This document shows, piece by piece, positions 1-5,638 of a stretch of DNA of 10,000 bases. Each line of letters opens with the position of its first letter. The stretch's first letter is position 1. Both the position numbers and the translations under genes were made by a program. Under the pieces are notes generated by a model. The model was given only the letters and a program-made list of their open reading frames with translations, was not told where the DNA came from and searched no databases. This DNA comes from Zymomonas sp. (GTDB lineage: Bacteria; Pseudomonadota; Alphaproteobacteria; Sphingomonadales; Sphingomonadaceae): positions 1 through 10,000 of the forward strand of contig NZ_JAIWON010000073.1 in assembly GCF_020216885.1 (NCBI RefSeq), read 5' to 3'.

Positions 1-57
1 ATTTTTTAGAAGGTGGAAAATAAATTTTAATTTTTAAGAAATAAAATTTTTAAATAA

Positions 58-94
58 AGTGATTTTTTAATCACTGTTACCCTTTTAGAGTAAC
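58..94. repeat. Two tandem small hairpins in AT-rich leader
   Basis: AGTGATT (58-64) and AATCACT (69-75) form a perfect 7-bp stem with a TTTT loop. Directly after it, GTTAC (76-80) and GTAAC (90-94) form a second short stem. The surrounding 1-207 region is very AT-rich and I see no gene in it. The hairpins could end transcription from a gene left of the window or simply be AT-rich structure. No run of T follows the second stem closely, so a terminator role is uncertain. Confidence 0.35.
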
Positions 95-126
95 GAAACT
101 ATCTTGTTTTTTCCTTTTTAAAAATA

Positions 127-154
127 TTGTTTTTATGCATTGTAATTGGATAAA
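127..154 (+). promoter_or_regulatory. Possible promoter of the cysteine desulfurase-ferredoxin operon
   Basis: TTGTTT at 127-132 and GATAAA at 149-154 are 16 bp apart and resemble weak -35 and -10 elements about 55 bp before the start codon at 208. The region is AT-rich, so chance matches are likely. Confidence 0.25.
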
Positions 155-207
155 GAGAATCCTGTAGAACAAGCCTTCCTTCCCAGATTTTTTAAAGATT
201 ACGCTAG

Positions 208-1323
208 ATGATTTACCTAGACTATCAAGCCACAACCCCCATGGCACCCGAAGCCAAAGCAGCCATGCTGCCTTGGCTGGATGGTGGCGCCAATCCACAT
301 TCGCCCCATCGGATAGGAAGAAAGGCCGCCGCCGCAGTTGCCATCGCCAGAGACCAAATCGCGGCTTTGATACCCGAAAGCGAGGCAGGAAATCTGGTTT
401 TCACGTCGGGTGCAACCGAAGCGCTCAACATGGCGATAAAAGGTTTGTGGTTTTCTGGAAAAAATACCCGCCGTAAAATTGTGACATTGGCAACCGAGCA
501 TGCCGCGACATTGGATAGCCTCGGCTATTTGGCGCATTTGGGGGCAGAGATTGTGCTTTTGCCGGTTCATTCTGATGGCTTGGTTGATCTGGAAAAGGCC
601 GCTGCTGCGATTGATGACAAGACCGCTCTTGTGACGGCGATGTTCGTCAATAATGAGATTGGCGTTATCCAGCCTATAGCCGCATTGGCGGATTTAGCCC
701 ATCAGGCGGGGGCGTATTTCCTGTTGGATGCAGTTCAGGGATACGGTCGCCTTGATATGCCGGAAGGTTGCGATATGATCGCTTTGTCTGGTCATAAAAT
801 TCATGCGCCGATAGGTGTCGGGGCATTGTGGTTTAGAAAAGATATCACTTTAACGCCTCTTTTACATGGCGGACATCAGCAAGAAGGGTTCCGGTCTGGC
901 ACTCTTAGTCCAGCTTTGTCAGCGGCTTTTGGTGCTGCCGCCGCTTTGGCACAGCAACAACAGGAAAAAGATCAACGCCATGCGGCGGCTTTATTCGCTT
1001 TAGCTAAAGCCAAAATGCCAGATTGGATCATCAATGGCTCGGAAAATCAGCGTTGGCTCGGTAATTTTAATATTCATCAAGAAGGGATCGATTCCAGCCG
1101 CTTAATAAGTGATGCCCGCCAAGTGGCCTTTTCGGCAGGTTCTGCTTGTTCAAGTGGCAATGGTCGCCCCAGCCATGTTTTAAAAGCCTTGGGCTTGTCT
1201 CAAAAAGCGGTGAGGGGAAGCATCCGTATCGGTTTCGGTCGATATACAACCGAAGAAGAATTGCTTTTGGGCTTGGAATATATTCGAGAAGCTGCGGAAA
1301 AACAGCGGCGTTTTTTGCGTTAA
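208..1323 (+). CDS. Cysteine desulfurase, class I (IscS/NifS-like), PLP-dependent
   Basis: This 371-residue cytosolic aminotransferase-fold enzyme should convert L-cysteine to alanine plus a protein-bound persulfide used for Fe-S clusters and other thio-cofactors. Visible motifs are the N-terminal YLDYQATTP, the PLP phosphate-binding TSGATEALN (66-74), the His that stacks on PLP in ATEH (H98), VNNEIG (148-152), the D174/Q177 pair in LLDAVQGYG, the Schiff-base lysine in SGHK (K197), FRSGT (228-232), and the catalytic cysteine C314 in GSACSSG. The short loop around C314 and the RPSHVL segment place it in class I rather than the SufS class. It is somewhat shorter than IscS (about 400 residues). 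The ATG gives a normal family N-terminus, but no clear Shine-Dalgarno sequence is visible. The ferredoxin gene follows after 9 nt, suggesting an operon. No scaffold or chaperone gene lies nearby, so the choice between iscS and nifS naming is left open. Confidence 0.93.
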   Translation: MIYLDYQATTPMAPEAKAAMLPWLDGGANPHSPHRIGRKAAAAVAIARDQIAALIPESEAGNLVFTSGATEALNMAIKGLWFSGKNTRRKIVTLATEHAATLDSLGYLAHLGAEIVLLPVHSDGLVDLEKAAAAIDDKTALVTAMFVNNEIGVIQPIAALADLAHQAGAYFLLDAVQGYGRLDMPEGCDMIALSGHKIHAPIGVGALWFRKDITLTPLLHGGHQQEGFRSGTLSPALSAAFGAAAALAQQQQEKDQRHAAALFALAKAKMPDWIINGSENQRWLGNFNIHQEGIDSSRLISDARQVAFSAGSACSSGNGRPSHVLKALGLSQKAVRGSIRIGFGRYTTEEELLLGLEYIREAAEKQRRFLR

Positions 1324-1332
1324 GGAAATGTC

Positions 1333-1647
1333 ATGTCTGTAACTGTCCTATTCATTGATCAGCAGCAGAAAAAAATCACCTGCCAAGCCGAAAAGGGTGA
1401 TAAATTATTGGATGTTATTCATAAAGCGGGTCTGCCGATTGAAGGCACTTGTGAGGGTGCCTTAACCTGTGCAACTTGCCATGTCGTAATAGCGGCTGAC
1501 AATTTTCGCCAGCTTGAGGCTGCTTCGGATATTGAAGAAGATATGCTGGATCTGGCCTTTGATGTGGAACCGACTTCTCGCTTGGCTTGTCAGGTATATT
1601 TGCCAGATTGCCAGCATTTTACGGTCTATTTTCCACAAGATTTCTAA
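1333..1647 (+). CDS. [2Fe-2S] ferredoxin, adrenodoxin/ISC type
   Basis: A 104-residue soluble electron carrier. Four cysteines, C40, C46, C49 and C86, have the spacing C-x5-C-x2-C-x36-C, which is that of adrenodoxin-type (vertebrate/ISC) ferredoxins rather than plant-type ones. The sequence between the third and fourth ligands is rich in acidic residues (for example DIEEDMLDL), the usual partner-docking face. A Shine-Dalgarno-like AAGGAA at 1322-1327 overlaps the stop codon of the desulfurase gene, so the two are probably co-transcribed and translationally coupled. Inferred role: electron donor for Fe-S cluster assembly together with the desulfurase. A role as electron donor to a cytochrome P450 or another oxygenase is possible but has no support here. 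Confidence 0.92.
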   Translation: MSVTVLFIDQQQKKITCQAEKGDKLLDVIHKAGLPIEGTCEGALTCATCHVVIAADNFRQLEAASDIEEDMLDLAFDVEPTSRLACQVYLPDCQHFTVYFPQDF

Positions 1648-1676
1648 AAAGAGCCAATGAAATTAGCAGGCTTTTT
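1647..1676 (+). terminator. Possible intrinsic terminator after the ferredoxin gene
   Basis: AGCC (1652-1655) can pair with GGCT (1669-1672), extended by AAAA (1647-1650) against the following TTTT. The resulting hairpin ends in a short T run (1672-1676). The loop is 13 nt and the GC stem is only 4 bp, so it is a weak terminator. Its position immediately after the stop codon supports the call. Confidence 0.4.
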
Positions 1677-1720
1677 CTGGAAATATCCGCCGTGATTGAT
1701 AATTTTTCGTTGTTACGGAC

Positions 1721-1749
1721 TTGCAAACAGCGTCCGAATGTTTCATAGG
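1721..1749 (+). promoter_or_regulatory. Possible promoter of the SRP RNA gene
   Basis: TTGCAA (1721-1726) and CATAGG (1744-1749) are separated by 17 bp and lie 5 nt before the predicted RNA 5' end at about 1755. The -10 match is only 3 of 6, so the call rests mainly on spacing and position. A CGGAC/GTCCG inverted repeat (1716-1720, 1732-1736) overlaps the -35 element. Confidence 0.35.
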
Positions 1750-1754
1750 CGATA

Positions 1755-1847
1755 GTGGAAGTCGGGCGGACGGTGCTGTCGCCAACCCGGTCAGGTCCGG
1801 AAGGAAGCAGCCGTAACGAATTTGTATCGGGTCGTTCCGGCTTCCAC
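1755..1847 (+). ncRNA. ffs: Bacterial small signal recognition particle RNA (4.5S)
   Basis: The conserved SRP RNA core is plain: GGTCAGGTCCGGAAGG with the GGAA tetraloop at 1799-1802, followed by AAGCAGCC. This apical hairpin binds the M domain of Ffh. The ends pair: GTGGAAGTCGG (1755-1765) with CCGGCTTCCAC (1837-1847), 11 bp including one G-U wobble, giving the single long rod expected of the Alu-less bacterial RNA. The length of about 93 nt fits the family. With Ffh it targets ribosomes making membrane proteins to FtsY. It lies just upstream of dnaX, an arrangement common in alphaproteobacteria. The exact ends could differ by a few bases. An AT-rich palindromic stretch (1851-1869) and a T-rich tract (1873-1880) follow and may serve in termination. 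Confidence 0.95.
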
Positions 1848-2014
1848 GTCTTAAAAATTTTTAAAAATTCCCTTTTTCTTTATCCTTGATAATCGCGCTT
1901 TTATTTCGTTTCGGATGGATATTCTTTTTAAAGTGCGATCAGGCCGGATAAGAATGACCTGTTAAAAATATTTCAGTCGCTTTCCTGCCTCATATTATGC
2001 ATTAGCTTCGTCCT

Positions 2015-3901
2015 ATGGTTGATTCTTCCTCTCTGGCAACGCCCTATCGGGTTCTCGCTCGTAAATATCGTCCCCAGAAATTTTCTGATTTGATTGGTCA
2101 GGATGCGATGGTGCGGACGTTAGGGAATGCGATCGCCCGTGATCGTTTGGCACATGCCTTTCTGTTAACTGGGGTTAGAGGCGTTGGAAAAACTTCTACG
2201 GCGCGATTGATTGCCAAAGCCTTGAATTGCGTCGGAAAAGACGGCCATGGCGGGATGACAATAGATCCTTGCGGAGAATGTGAGGCATGTCGCGCTATTG
2301 CCGAAGGACGGCATATTGATGTCGTTGAGATGGATGCTGCCTCTCATACAGGGGTCGATGATATCCGTGATATCGTTGAATCTGTCCGTTATGCTTCGGT
2401 ATCTGCCCGTTTTAAAGTCTATATTATCGACGAAGTCCACATGCTTTCAAAAAGTGCTTTCAATGCCTTATTGAAAACATTGGAAGAGCCGCCAGCGCAT
2501 GTAAAATTCTTATTTGCAACGACCGAAATCAATAAAGTGCCGATTACGGTTTTGTCCCGTTGTCAGCGTTTTGATTTGCGGCGGATATCAACGGCCACTC
2601 TGACGGATTATTTTTCAAAAGTCGTCCGGTTAGAACAAGTGGAAGCCGAAGAAGAAGCTTTGGCTATGATTGCTAAGGCGGCTGAAGGTTCGGTACGGGA
2701 TGGCTTGTCCATTCTCGATCAGGCGATTGCGCATAGTTCTGGTCGTATTTTGGCGGCCGATGTCCGTGAAATGCTGGGATTGTCTGATCGCGGTGTTATT
2801 AAATCTTTGCTAGTTGATTTGCTGGAAGGAAAAGGGGATCGTGTTCTCGATCATGTTAAAGCCCAATATGATCTAGGCGTAGAACCAGAAGCCTTGTTGC
2901 ATGGCTTGTTACAGCTTATTCATGCCATTACCCGCAGCAAAATGGGACGGCCTGATAATCTGACCCTTCATCCGACAGAAGAAGAAATTTGGCTGGCTGA
3001 ATTAGGAAAAAAACTGTCTTTTCCGGTGTTGCATCGTTTATGGCAGCTTTTATTAAAAGGCCATTCCGAAGTTCAAAATGCGGTTTTGCCCTTGGAAGCA
3101 GCAGAAATGGCTTTGCTTCGGGTAATTCATGCGAGCCAGCTTCCTGATCCTGCAACGATTATTGCCCAGTTAAAAAAGCAGGAAAGCATCTCGCCGAATT
3201 TATCACCTTCACCAGAAGATAATCGATTGGCTCCGCCGACCTCTTCTTTTCAAGGTAGAGAAGAAGGCGACGTAAAAAAAAACATTTCTGAACAGGTAAG
3301 CCCGTCGTGGTTTCAGGCAAAAGAGGCTTTACCGAAAAACGGGAATGATTTTTTAAATTCGTTGCAACCGGCTGAAAAAAAAGATTTTTCTTCTTTCGAT
3401 GGCGATAATAATAGCCGGATGGCAGACAGCGATTATCCTGTCGAAGGTAATCAGAAATTGTCTGAATTATCGGAAAATCATCCGACGCCATCGGCTATGC
3501 CGATAGCCTCAGCAAGCGAAGCAAAGCTTAAGAATCCTCATTTTCCACCAGATTTCAAATCCCTGACAGAAAGGCTCTTCGATAAGGGTTATGCTTTGGT
3601 TGGCCATAGTTTAGAAGATTATGGACGGTTGATTGAATATAATCCGCCCCGTTTATTGTTAGAAGATCATGGCCGCATATCGGGTGAAACCCGCCAAGAA
3701 TTATCGGTAGCTCTAAAAAATTTGACAGGACAGGCGTGGCAGGTTGAATTTTTACAGGATCGGAAAGGGCAGCCCAGCTTTCGGGAAGCCGAAATAGCCC
3801 AAAAAGAAGCCCGTCAAAAAGCCGTTTTGAATACACCCATTGTCCAAGCGGTTTTAAAGACATTTCCTGATGCCGAATGGGTGCAGTCATCTGATGAATA
3901 G
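2015..3901 (+). CDS. dnaX: DNA polymerase III subunit tau (and probably gamma)
   Basis: A 628-residue AAA+ clamp-loader subunit that opens and loads the beta sliding clamp and, through its C-terminal domains, ties the loader to the polymerase and helicase. Visible in order: the N-terminal YRVLARKYRPQKF (11-23), Walker A GVRGVGKT (53-60), a zinc module with C72, C86, C89 and C92, Walker B IIDE (137-140), sensor 1 FATTE (167-171), and the arginine-finger SRC motif (181-183). Domain III lies roughly at 245-375. A low-complexity Ser/Pro/Glu-rich linker covers about 390-515, and the tau-specific domain about 520-628. The length is close to E. coli tau (643). The linker carries a slippery A9 run at residues 421-423, described separately. 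No Shine-Dalgarno sequence is visible before the ATG, but the N-terminus fits the family. ybaB follows after 158 nt. Confidence 0.96.
   Translation: MVDSSSLATPYRVLARKYRPQKFSDLIGQDAMVRTLGNAIARDRLAHAFLLTGVRGVGKTSTARLIAKALNCVGKDGHGGMTIDPCGECEACRAIAEGRHIDVVEMDAASHTGVDDIRDIVESVRYASVSARFKVYIIDEVHMLSKSAFNALLKTLEEPPAHVKFLFATTEINKVPITVLSRCQRFDLRRISTATLTDYFSKVVRLEQVEAEEEALAMIAKAAEGSVRDGLSILDQAIAHSSGRILAADVREMLGLSDRGVIKSLLVDLLEGKGDRVLDHVKAQYDLGVEPEALLHGLLQLIHAITRSKMGRPDNLTLHPTEEEIWLAELGKKLSFPVLHRLWQLLLKGHSEVQNAVLPLEAAEMALLRVIHASQLPDPATIIAQLKKQESISPNLSPSPEDNRLAPPTSSFQGREEGDVKKNISEQVSPSWFQAKEALPKNGNDFLNSLQPAEKKDFSSFDGDNNSRMADSDYPVEGNQKLSELSENHPTPSAMPIASASEAKLKNPHFPPDFKSLTERLFDKGYALVGHSLEDYGRLIEYNPPRLLLEDHGRISGETRQELSVALKNLTGQAWQVEFLQDRKGQPSFREAEIAQKEARQKAVLNTPIVQAVLKTFPDAEWVQSSDE
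3262..3333 (+). promoter_or_regulatory. dnaX: Candidate programmed -1 frameshift site for the gamma subunit of dnaX
   Basis: Nine A residues at 3274-3282 read in frame as GTA AAA AAA AAC, containing the slippery heptamer A AAA AAC (3277-3283). After a -1 slip the next codons are CAT TTC TGA, stopping at 3289-3291 and giving a 425-residue product. E. coli gamma is 431 residues and arises the same way. AGAAGG (3262-3267) lies 9 nt upstream, as does the stimulatory Shine-Dalgarno-like element of E. coli. GGTAAGCC (3295-3302) can pair with GGCTTTACC (3325-3333), 8 bp with one bulged T, as a downstream stem. The A9 run could instead act by RNA polymerase slippage, as in Thermus dnaX. Whether it works is inferred. 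Confidence 0.65.
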
Positions 3902-3907
3902 ATAGGG

Positions 3908-3962
3908 ATCTTTGGTAAAGATGAAGGCATCTTAGGGCTCAATATGTCTTATAAAAAAAGAC
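3908..3962 (+). repeat. Overlapping small hairpins after dnaX, possible weak terminator
   Basis: ATCTTT (3908-3913) pairs with AAAGAT (3917-3922). AAGATG (3918-3923) pairs instead with CATCTT (3928-3933), so the two stems compete for the same bases. A third stem, GTCTT (3946-3950) with AAGAC (3958-3962), follows. All are perfect but short and AT-rich. No hairpin here is GC-rich with a clean T run, so termination between dnaX and ybaB is uncertain. Confidence 0.3.
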
Positions 3963-4030
3963 GAAAACTTTCTTTAAAAAATTTTTGCATCAGCCATGGC
4001 CTCTTCCTAAAGCAAACAGCACAAGCTAAA

Positions 4031-4042
4031 ATGAAATTTCAT
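4031..4042. promoter_or_regulatory. Perfect 12-bp palindrome before ybaB
   Basis: ATGAAATTTCAT is self-complementary and overlaps a -10-like CATAAT (4040-4045) located 14-19 bp before the ybaB start codon. It could be an operator, but no matching -35 is evident and AT-rich palindromes arise easily by chance. Confidence 0.2.
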
Positions 4043-4059
4043 AATATAAAGGCTTTGCT

Positions 4060-4392
4060 ATGGATCTCGAACAAATGATGAAGGCAGCGCAAGAAGCTGC
4101 CCAGCAATTACAGACCCAAATGGGAGAAGCGCAGGCTAAACTCGACAGGATTGATGTCGAAGGTGCCGCTGGTGGCGGTTTGGTTAAAATTAAGGCAACC
4201 GCAAAAGGTCGGATTACCGGCGTTGAAATTGACGAAACGCTGCTGGTTCCAGCTGAAAAGCAAATGCTGGAAGATCTGATTGTGGCGGCTTGCAATGACG
4301 TTAAAGCCAAAGCTGATGAAGCCAGCAATGCTGAAATGTCTAAAATGACCCAAGGGATGCCTTTACCCCCCGGAATGAATTTACCGCTTTAA
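4060..4392 (+). CDS. ybaB: YbaB/EbfC family nucleoid-associated DNA-binding protein
   Basis: A 110-residue small protein of the YbaB/EbfC family, whose members form dimers with a tweezer-like shape and bind DNA. The N-terminal segment (1-30) is a long amphipathic helix rich in Met, Gln and Ala (MDLEQMMKAAQEAAQQLQ). The core has the family's glycine-rich turn GAAGGGLVKIKATAKG (35-50) and the VEIDETLL strand (55-62). The tail MPLPPGMNLPL is typical of the family. AAAGG (4048-4052) is 7 nt before the ATG. It follows dnaX as in most proteobacteria. The usual third partner, recR, is not present, since the next gene lies on the opposite strand. Its biological role is poorly defined even in model species. 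Confidence 0.93.
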   Translation: MDLEQMMKAAQEAAQQLQTQMGEAQAKLDRIDVEGAAGGGLVKIKATAKGRITGVEIDETLLVPAEKQMLEDLIVAACNDVKAKADEASNAEMSKMTQGMPLPPGMNLPL

Positions 4393-4403
4393 TTTATATT
4401 AAG

Positions 4404-4431
4404 GTGGAAGGGGTGGTTATGCCCCTTCCGC
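4404..4431. terminator. Hairpin between convergent ybaB and dcd, likely bidirectional terminator
   Basis: GGAAGGGG (4406-4413) and CCCCTTCC (4422-4429) form a perfect 8-bp GC-rich stem with an 8-nt loop, extended by a T-G wobble and a G-C pair to 4404-4431. It sits centrally in the 51-nt gap between the stop codons of two convergent genes. Neither side has a strong T run, so it may need other help or act mainly as a 3' stabilising structure. Confidence 0.65.
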
Positions 4432-4443
4432 TCTTGAAGATTC

Positions 4444-4998
4444 TTAGAGACGGGGGAGGGTAACGCCCCGCTGTCCCATATATTTGCCTGAACGATCGGA
4501 ATAGCTGACCTCGCAAGGTTCGTTGCCTTGTAAGAACAAGAATTGGCAAGCACCTTCACCGGCATATATTTTAGCCGGAAGCGGCGTGGTATTAGAAAAT
4601 TCTAGCGTTACATGGCCTTCCCAGCCCGGTTCAAGCGGCGTGACATTGACGATAATACCGCAGCGGGCATAGGTCGATTTCCCAAGGCAAATAACCAACA
4701 CATCTTTGGGAATACGGAAATATTCGACTGTCCGAGCCAAAGCAAAGCTGTTCGGCGGAATAATGCAGACATCCGTTTTACGATCAACAAAACTGCTTGA
4801 ATCAAAATTTTTCGGATCAACTGTCGCAGAATTGACGTTGGTAAAAATTTTAAATTCATCAGCGACACGGGCATCATAACCATAAGACGATAATCCATAG
4901 CTGATACAGCCGTCTCTACGCTGGCTTTCAACAAATGGCTCAATCATTCCGTGTTTTTGAGCCTGCTCGCGTATCCAGCGGTCAGCCATGATCGACAT
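4444..4998 (-). CDS. dcd: dCTP deaminase
   Basis: A 184-residue enzyme of the trimeric dUTPase/dCTP deaminase fold that deaminates dCTP to dUTP, the main route to dUMP and then thymidylate in many bacteria. The N-terminus [13 protein letters not shown] is that of the family. KSTYARCG (107-114) and [17 protein letters not shown] (120-136), with the catalytic glutamate in TLEF (E133), form the active site. The C-terminal [13 protein letters not shown] (171-183) is the nucleotide-binding tail. Length and motifs fit the monofunctional deaminase. On the minus strand AAAAGGAA lies about 9 nt before the ATG, supporting this start over the in-frame Met4. It follows cdd after 53 nt and probably shares its transcript. 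Confidence 0.95.
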   Translation of the reverse strand: MSIMADRWIREQAQKHGMIEPFVESQRRDGCISYGLSSYGYDARVADEFKIFTNVNSATVDPKNFDSSSFVDRKTDVCIIPPNSFALARTVEYFRIPKDVLVICLGKSTYARCGIIVNVTPLEPGWEGHVTLEFSNTTPLPAKIYAGEGACQFLFLQGNEPCEVSYSDRSGKYMGQRGVTLPRL

Positions 4999-5051
4999 GC
5001 ATATATTCCTTTTCTAAGATTCTAAGCCAATTTTAGGTATTTTGATGTGAG

Positions 5052-5543
5052 TTAATCTTTTTTCGGAGAAGGGATGTTCAGATTTTTGGGCCCAAAGCTA
5101 TGAGGTAATAAAGTGGAAAGCCGATGGGATTCGATTTCGGAACCTTCGGCTGAACCGCAATAGACCATTATGTCATAATCGCCTATTTCTGCGGCTTCGT
5201 TTAAAACCTGACGACAGCGCCCACAAGGATAAATAATATCCTTGCCGATAAAACGGTCTTTGTCGAATTTCCCTCCACAAATGGCAATCGCTCTGATATC
5301 AGCAAGGTGACCTGCTGCATTGGCCGTTGCAACGGCCACTGTTTCAGCACAGAGCGTGAGACCATAGCTGGCATTCTCAAAATTCGTACCGGTAATCACA
5401 CTGCCATCTTTGAGTAAAAGGGCAGCCCCTACTGCAAAAGCAGAATAAGGGGAATAGGATTGTCTCGCCGCGGTGTAGGCTTTATCCATCAATGATTTCA
5501 CGGTAATGTTGCCAGCTTCAAACGCATCTATAGATTCGGACAT
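5052..5543 (-). CDS. cdd: Cytidine deaminase, tetrameric zinc type
   Basis: A 163-residue cytosolic enzyme converting cytidine and deoxycytidine to uridine and deoxyuridine in pyrimidine salvage. Visible motifs are SPYSAFAVGAALL (31-43), the substrate-binding NFENASYG (54-61), the zinc and proton-shuttle site CAE (C65, E67), and the second zinc site PCGRC (C107, C110). Three cysteine ligands mark the homotetrameric Bacillus type rather than the His-containing dimeric E. coli type. It is longer than the usual 130-140 residues because of about 12 extra N-terminal and about 15 extra C-terminal residues. The ribosome binding site is weak (AAGAGAA about 14 nt upstream). It is the first gene of a likely cdd-dcd operon and is divergent from dnaB, 95 bp away. 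Confidence 0.93.
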   Translation of the reverse strand: MSESIDAFEAGNITVKSLMDKAYTAARQSYSPYSAFAVGAALLLKDGSVITGTNFENASYGLTLCAETVAVATANAAGHLADIRAIAICGGKFDKDRFIGKDIIYPCGRCRQVLNEAAEIGDYDIMVYCGSAEGSEIESHRLSTLLPHSFGPKNLNIPSPKKD

Positions 5544-5638
5544 GGAAGGGTATTCTCTTGTTGGAAGGGGGTACTATCCCGAAATTGTGCTTTGATATCA
5601 CATAAGATTGAAAAAAGAAGAATAAGGATGGATTTGGC

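Noticed and set aside
1..207. AT-rich left end as a replication origin or mobile-element end
   Set aside because: No DnaA-box cluster, no terminal repeat and no target duplication visible. The small hairpins are not enough.
217..570. 117-codon minus-strand frame with several Cys residues inside the desulfurase gene
   Set aside because: Antisense shadow of a gene with all its catalytic motifs intact. The Cys pattern does not match a known metal site.
1935..1962. CAGG...CCTG repeat upstream of dnaX as a possible operator
   Set aside because: Only 4 bp arms with a long, unsymmetric spacer.
1991..1998. TATTAT as a dnaX -10 element
   Set aside because: No acceptable -35 at 15-19 bp, and the surrounding DNA is AT-rich. 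It would place transcription start within about 10 nt of the ATG.
3159..3491. Minus-strand frames opposite the dnaX linker
   Set aside because: The linker is low-complexity and tolerates open frames on the other strand. No start context or domain supports them.
4026..4328. 100-codon minus-strand open frame across ybaB
   Set aside because: It is antisense to a well-supported gene, is rich in Ser/Ala/Ile as expected from the complement of the ybaB helices, and has no family likeness.
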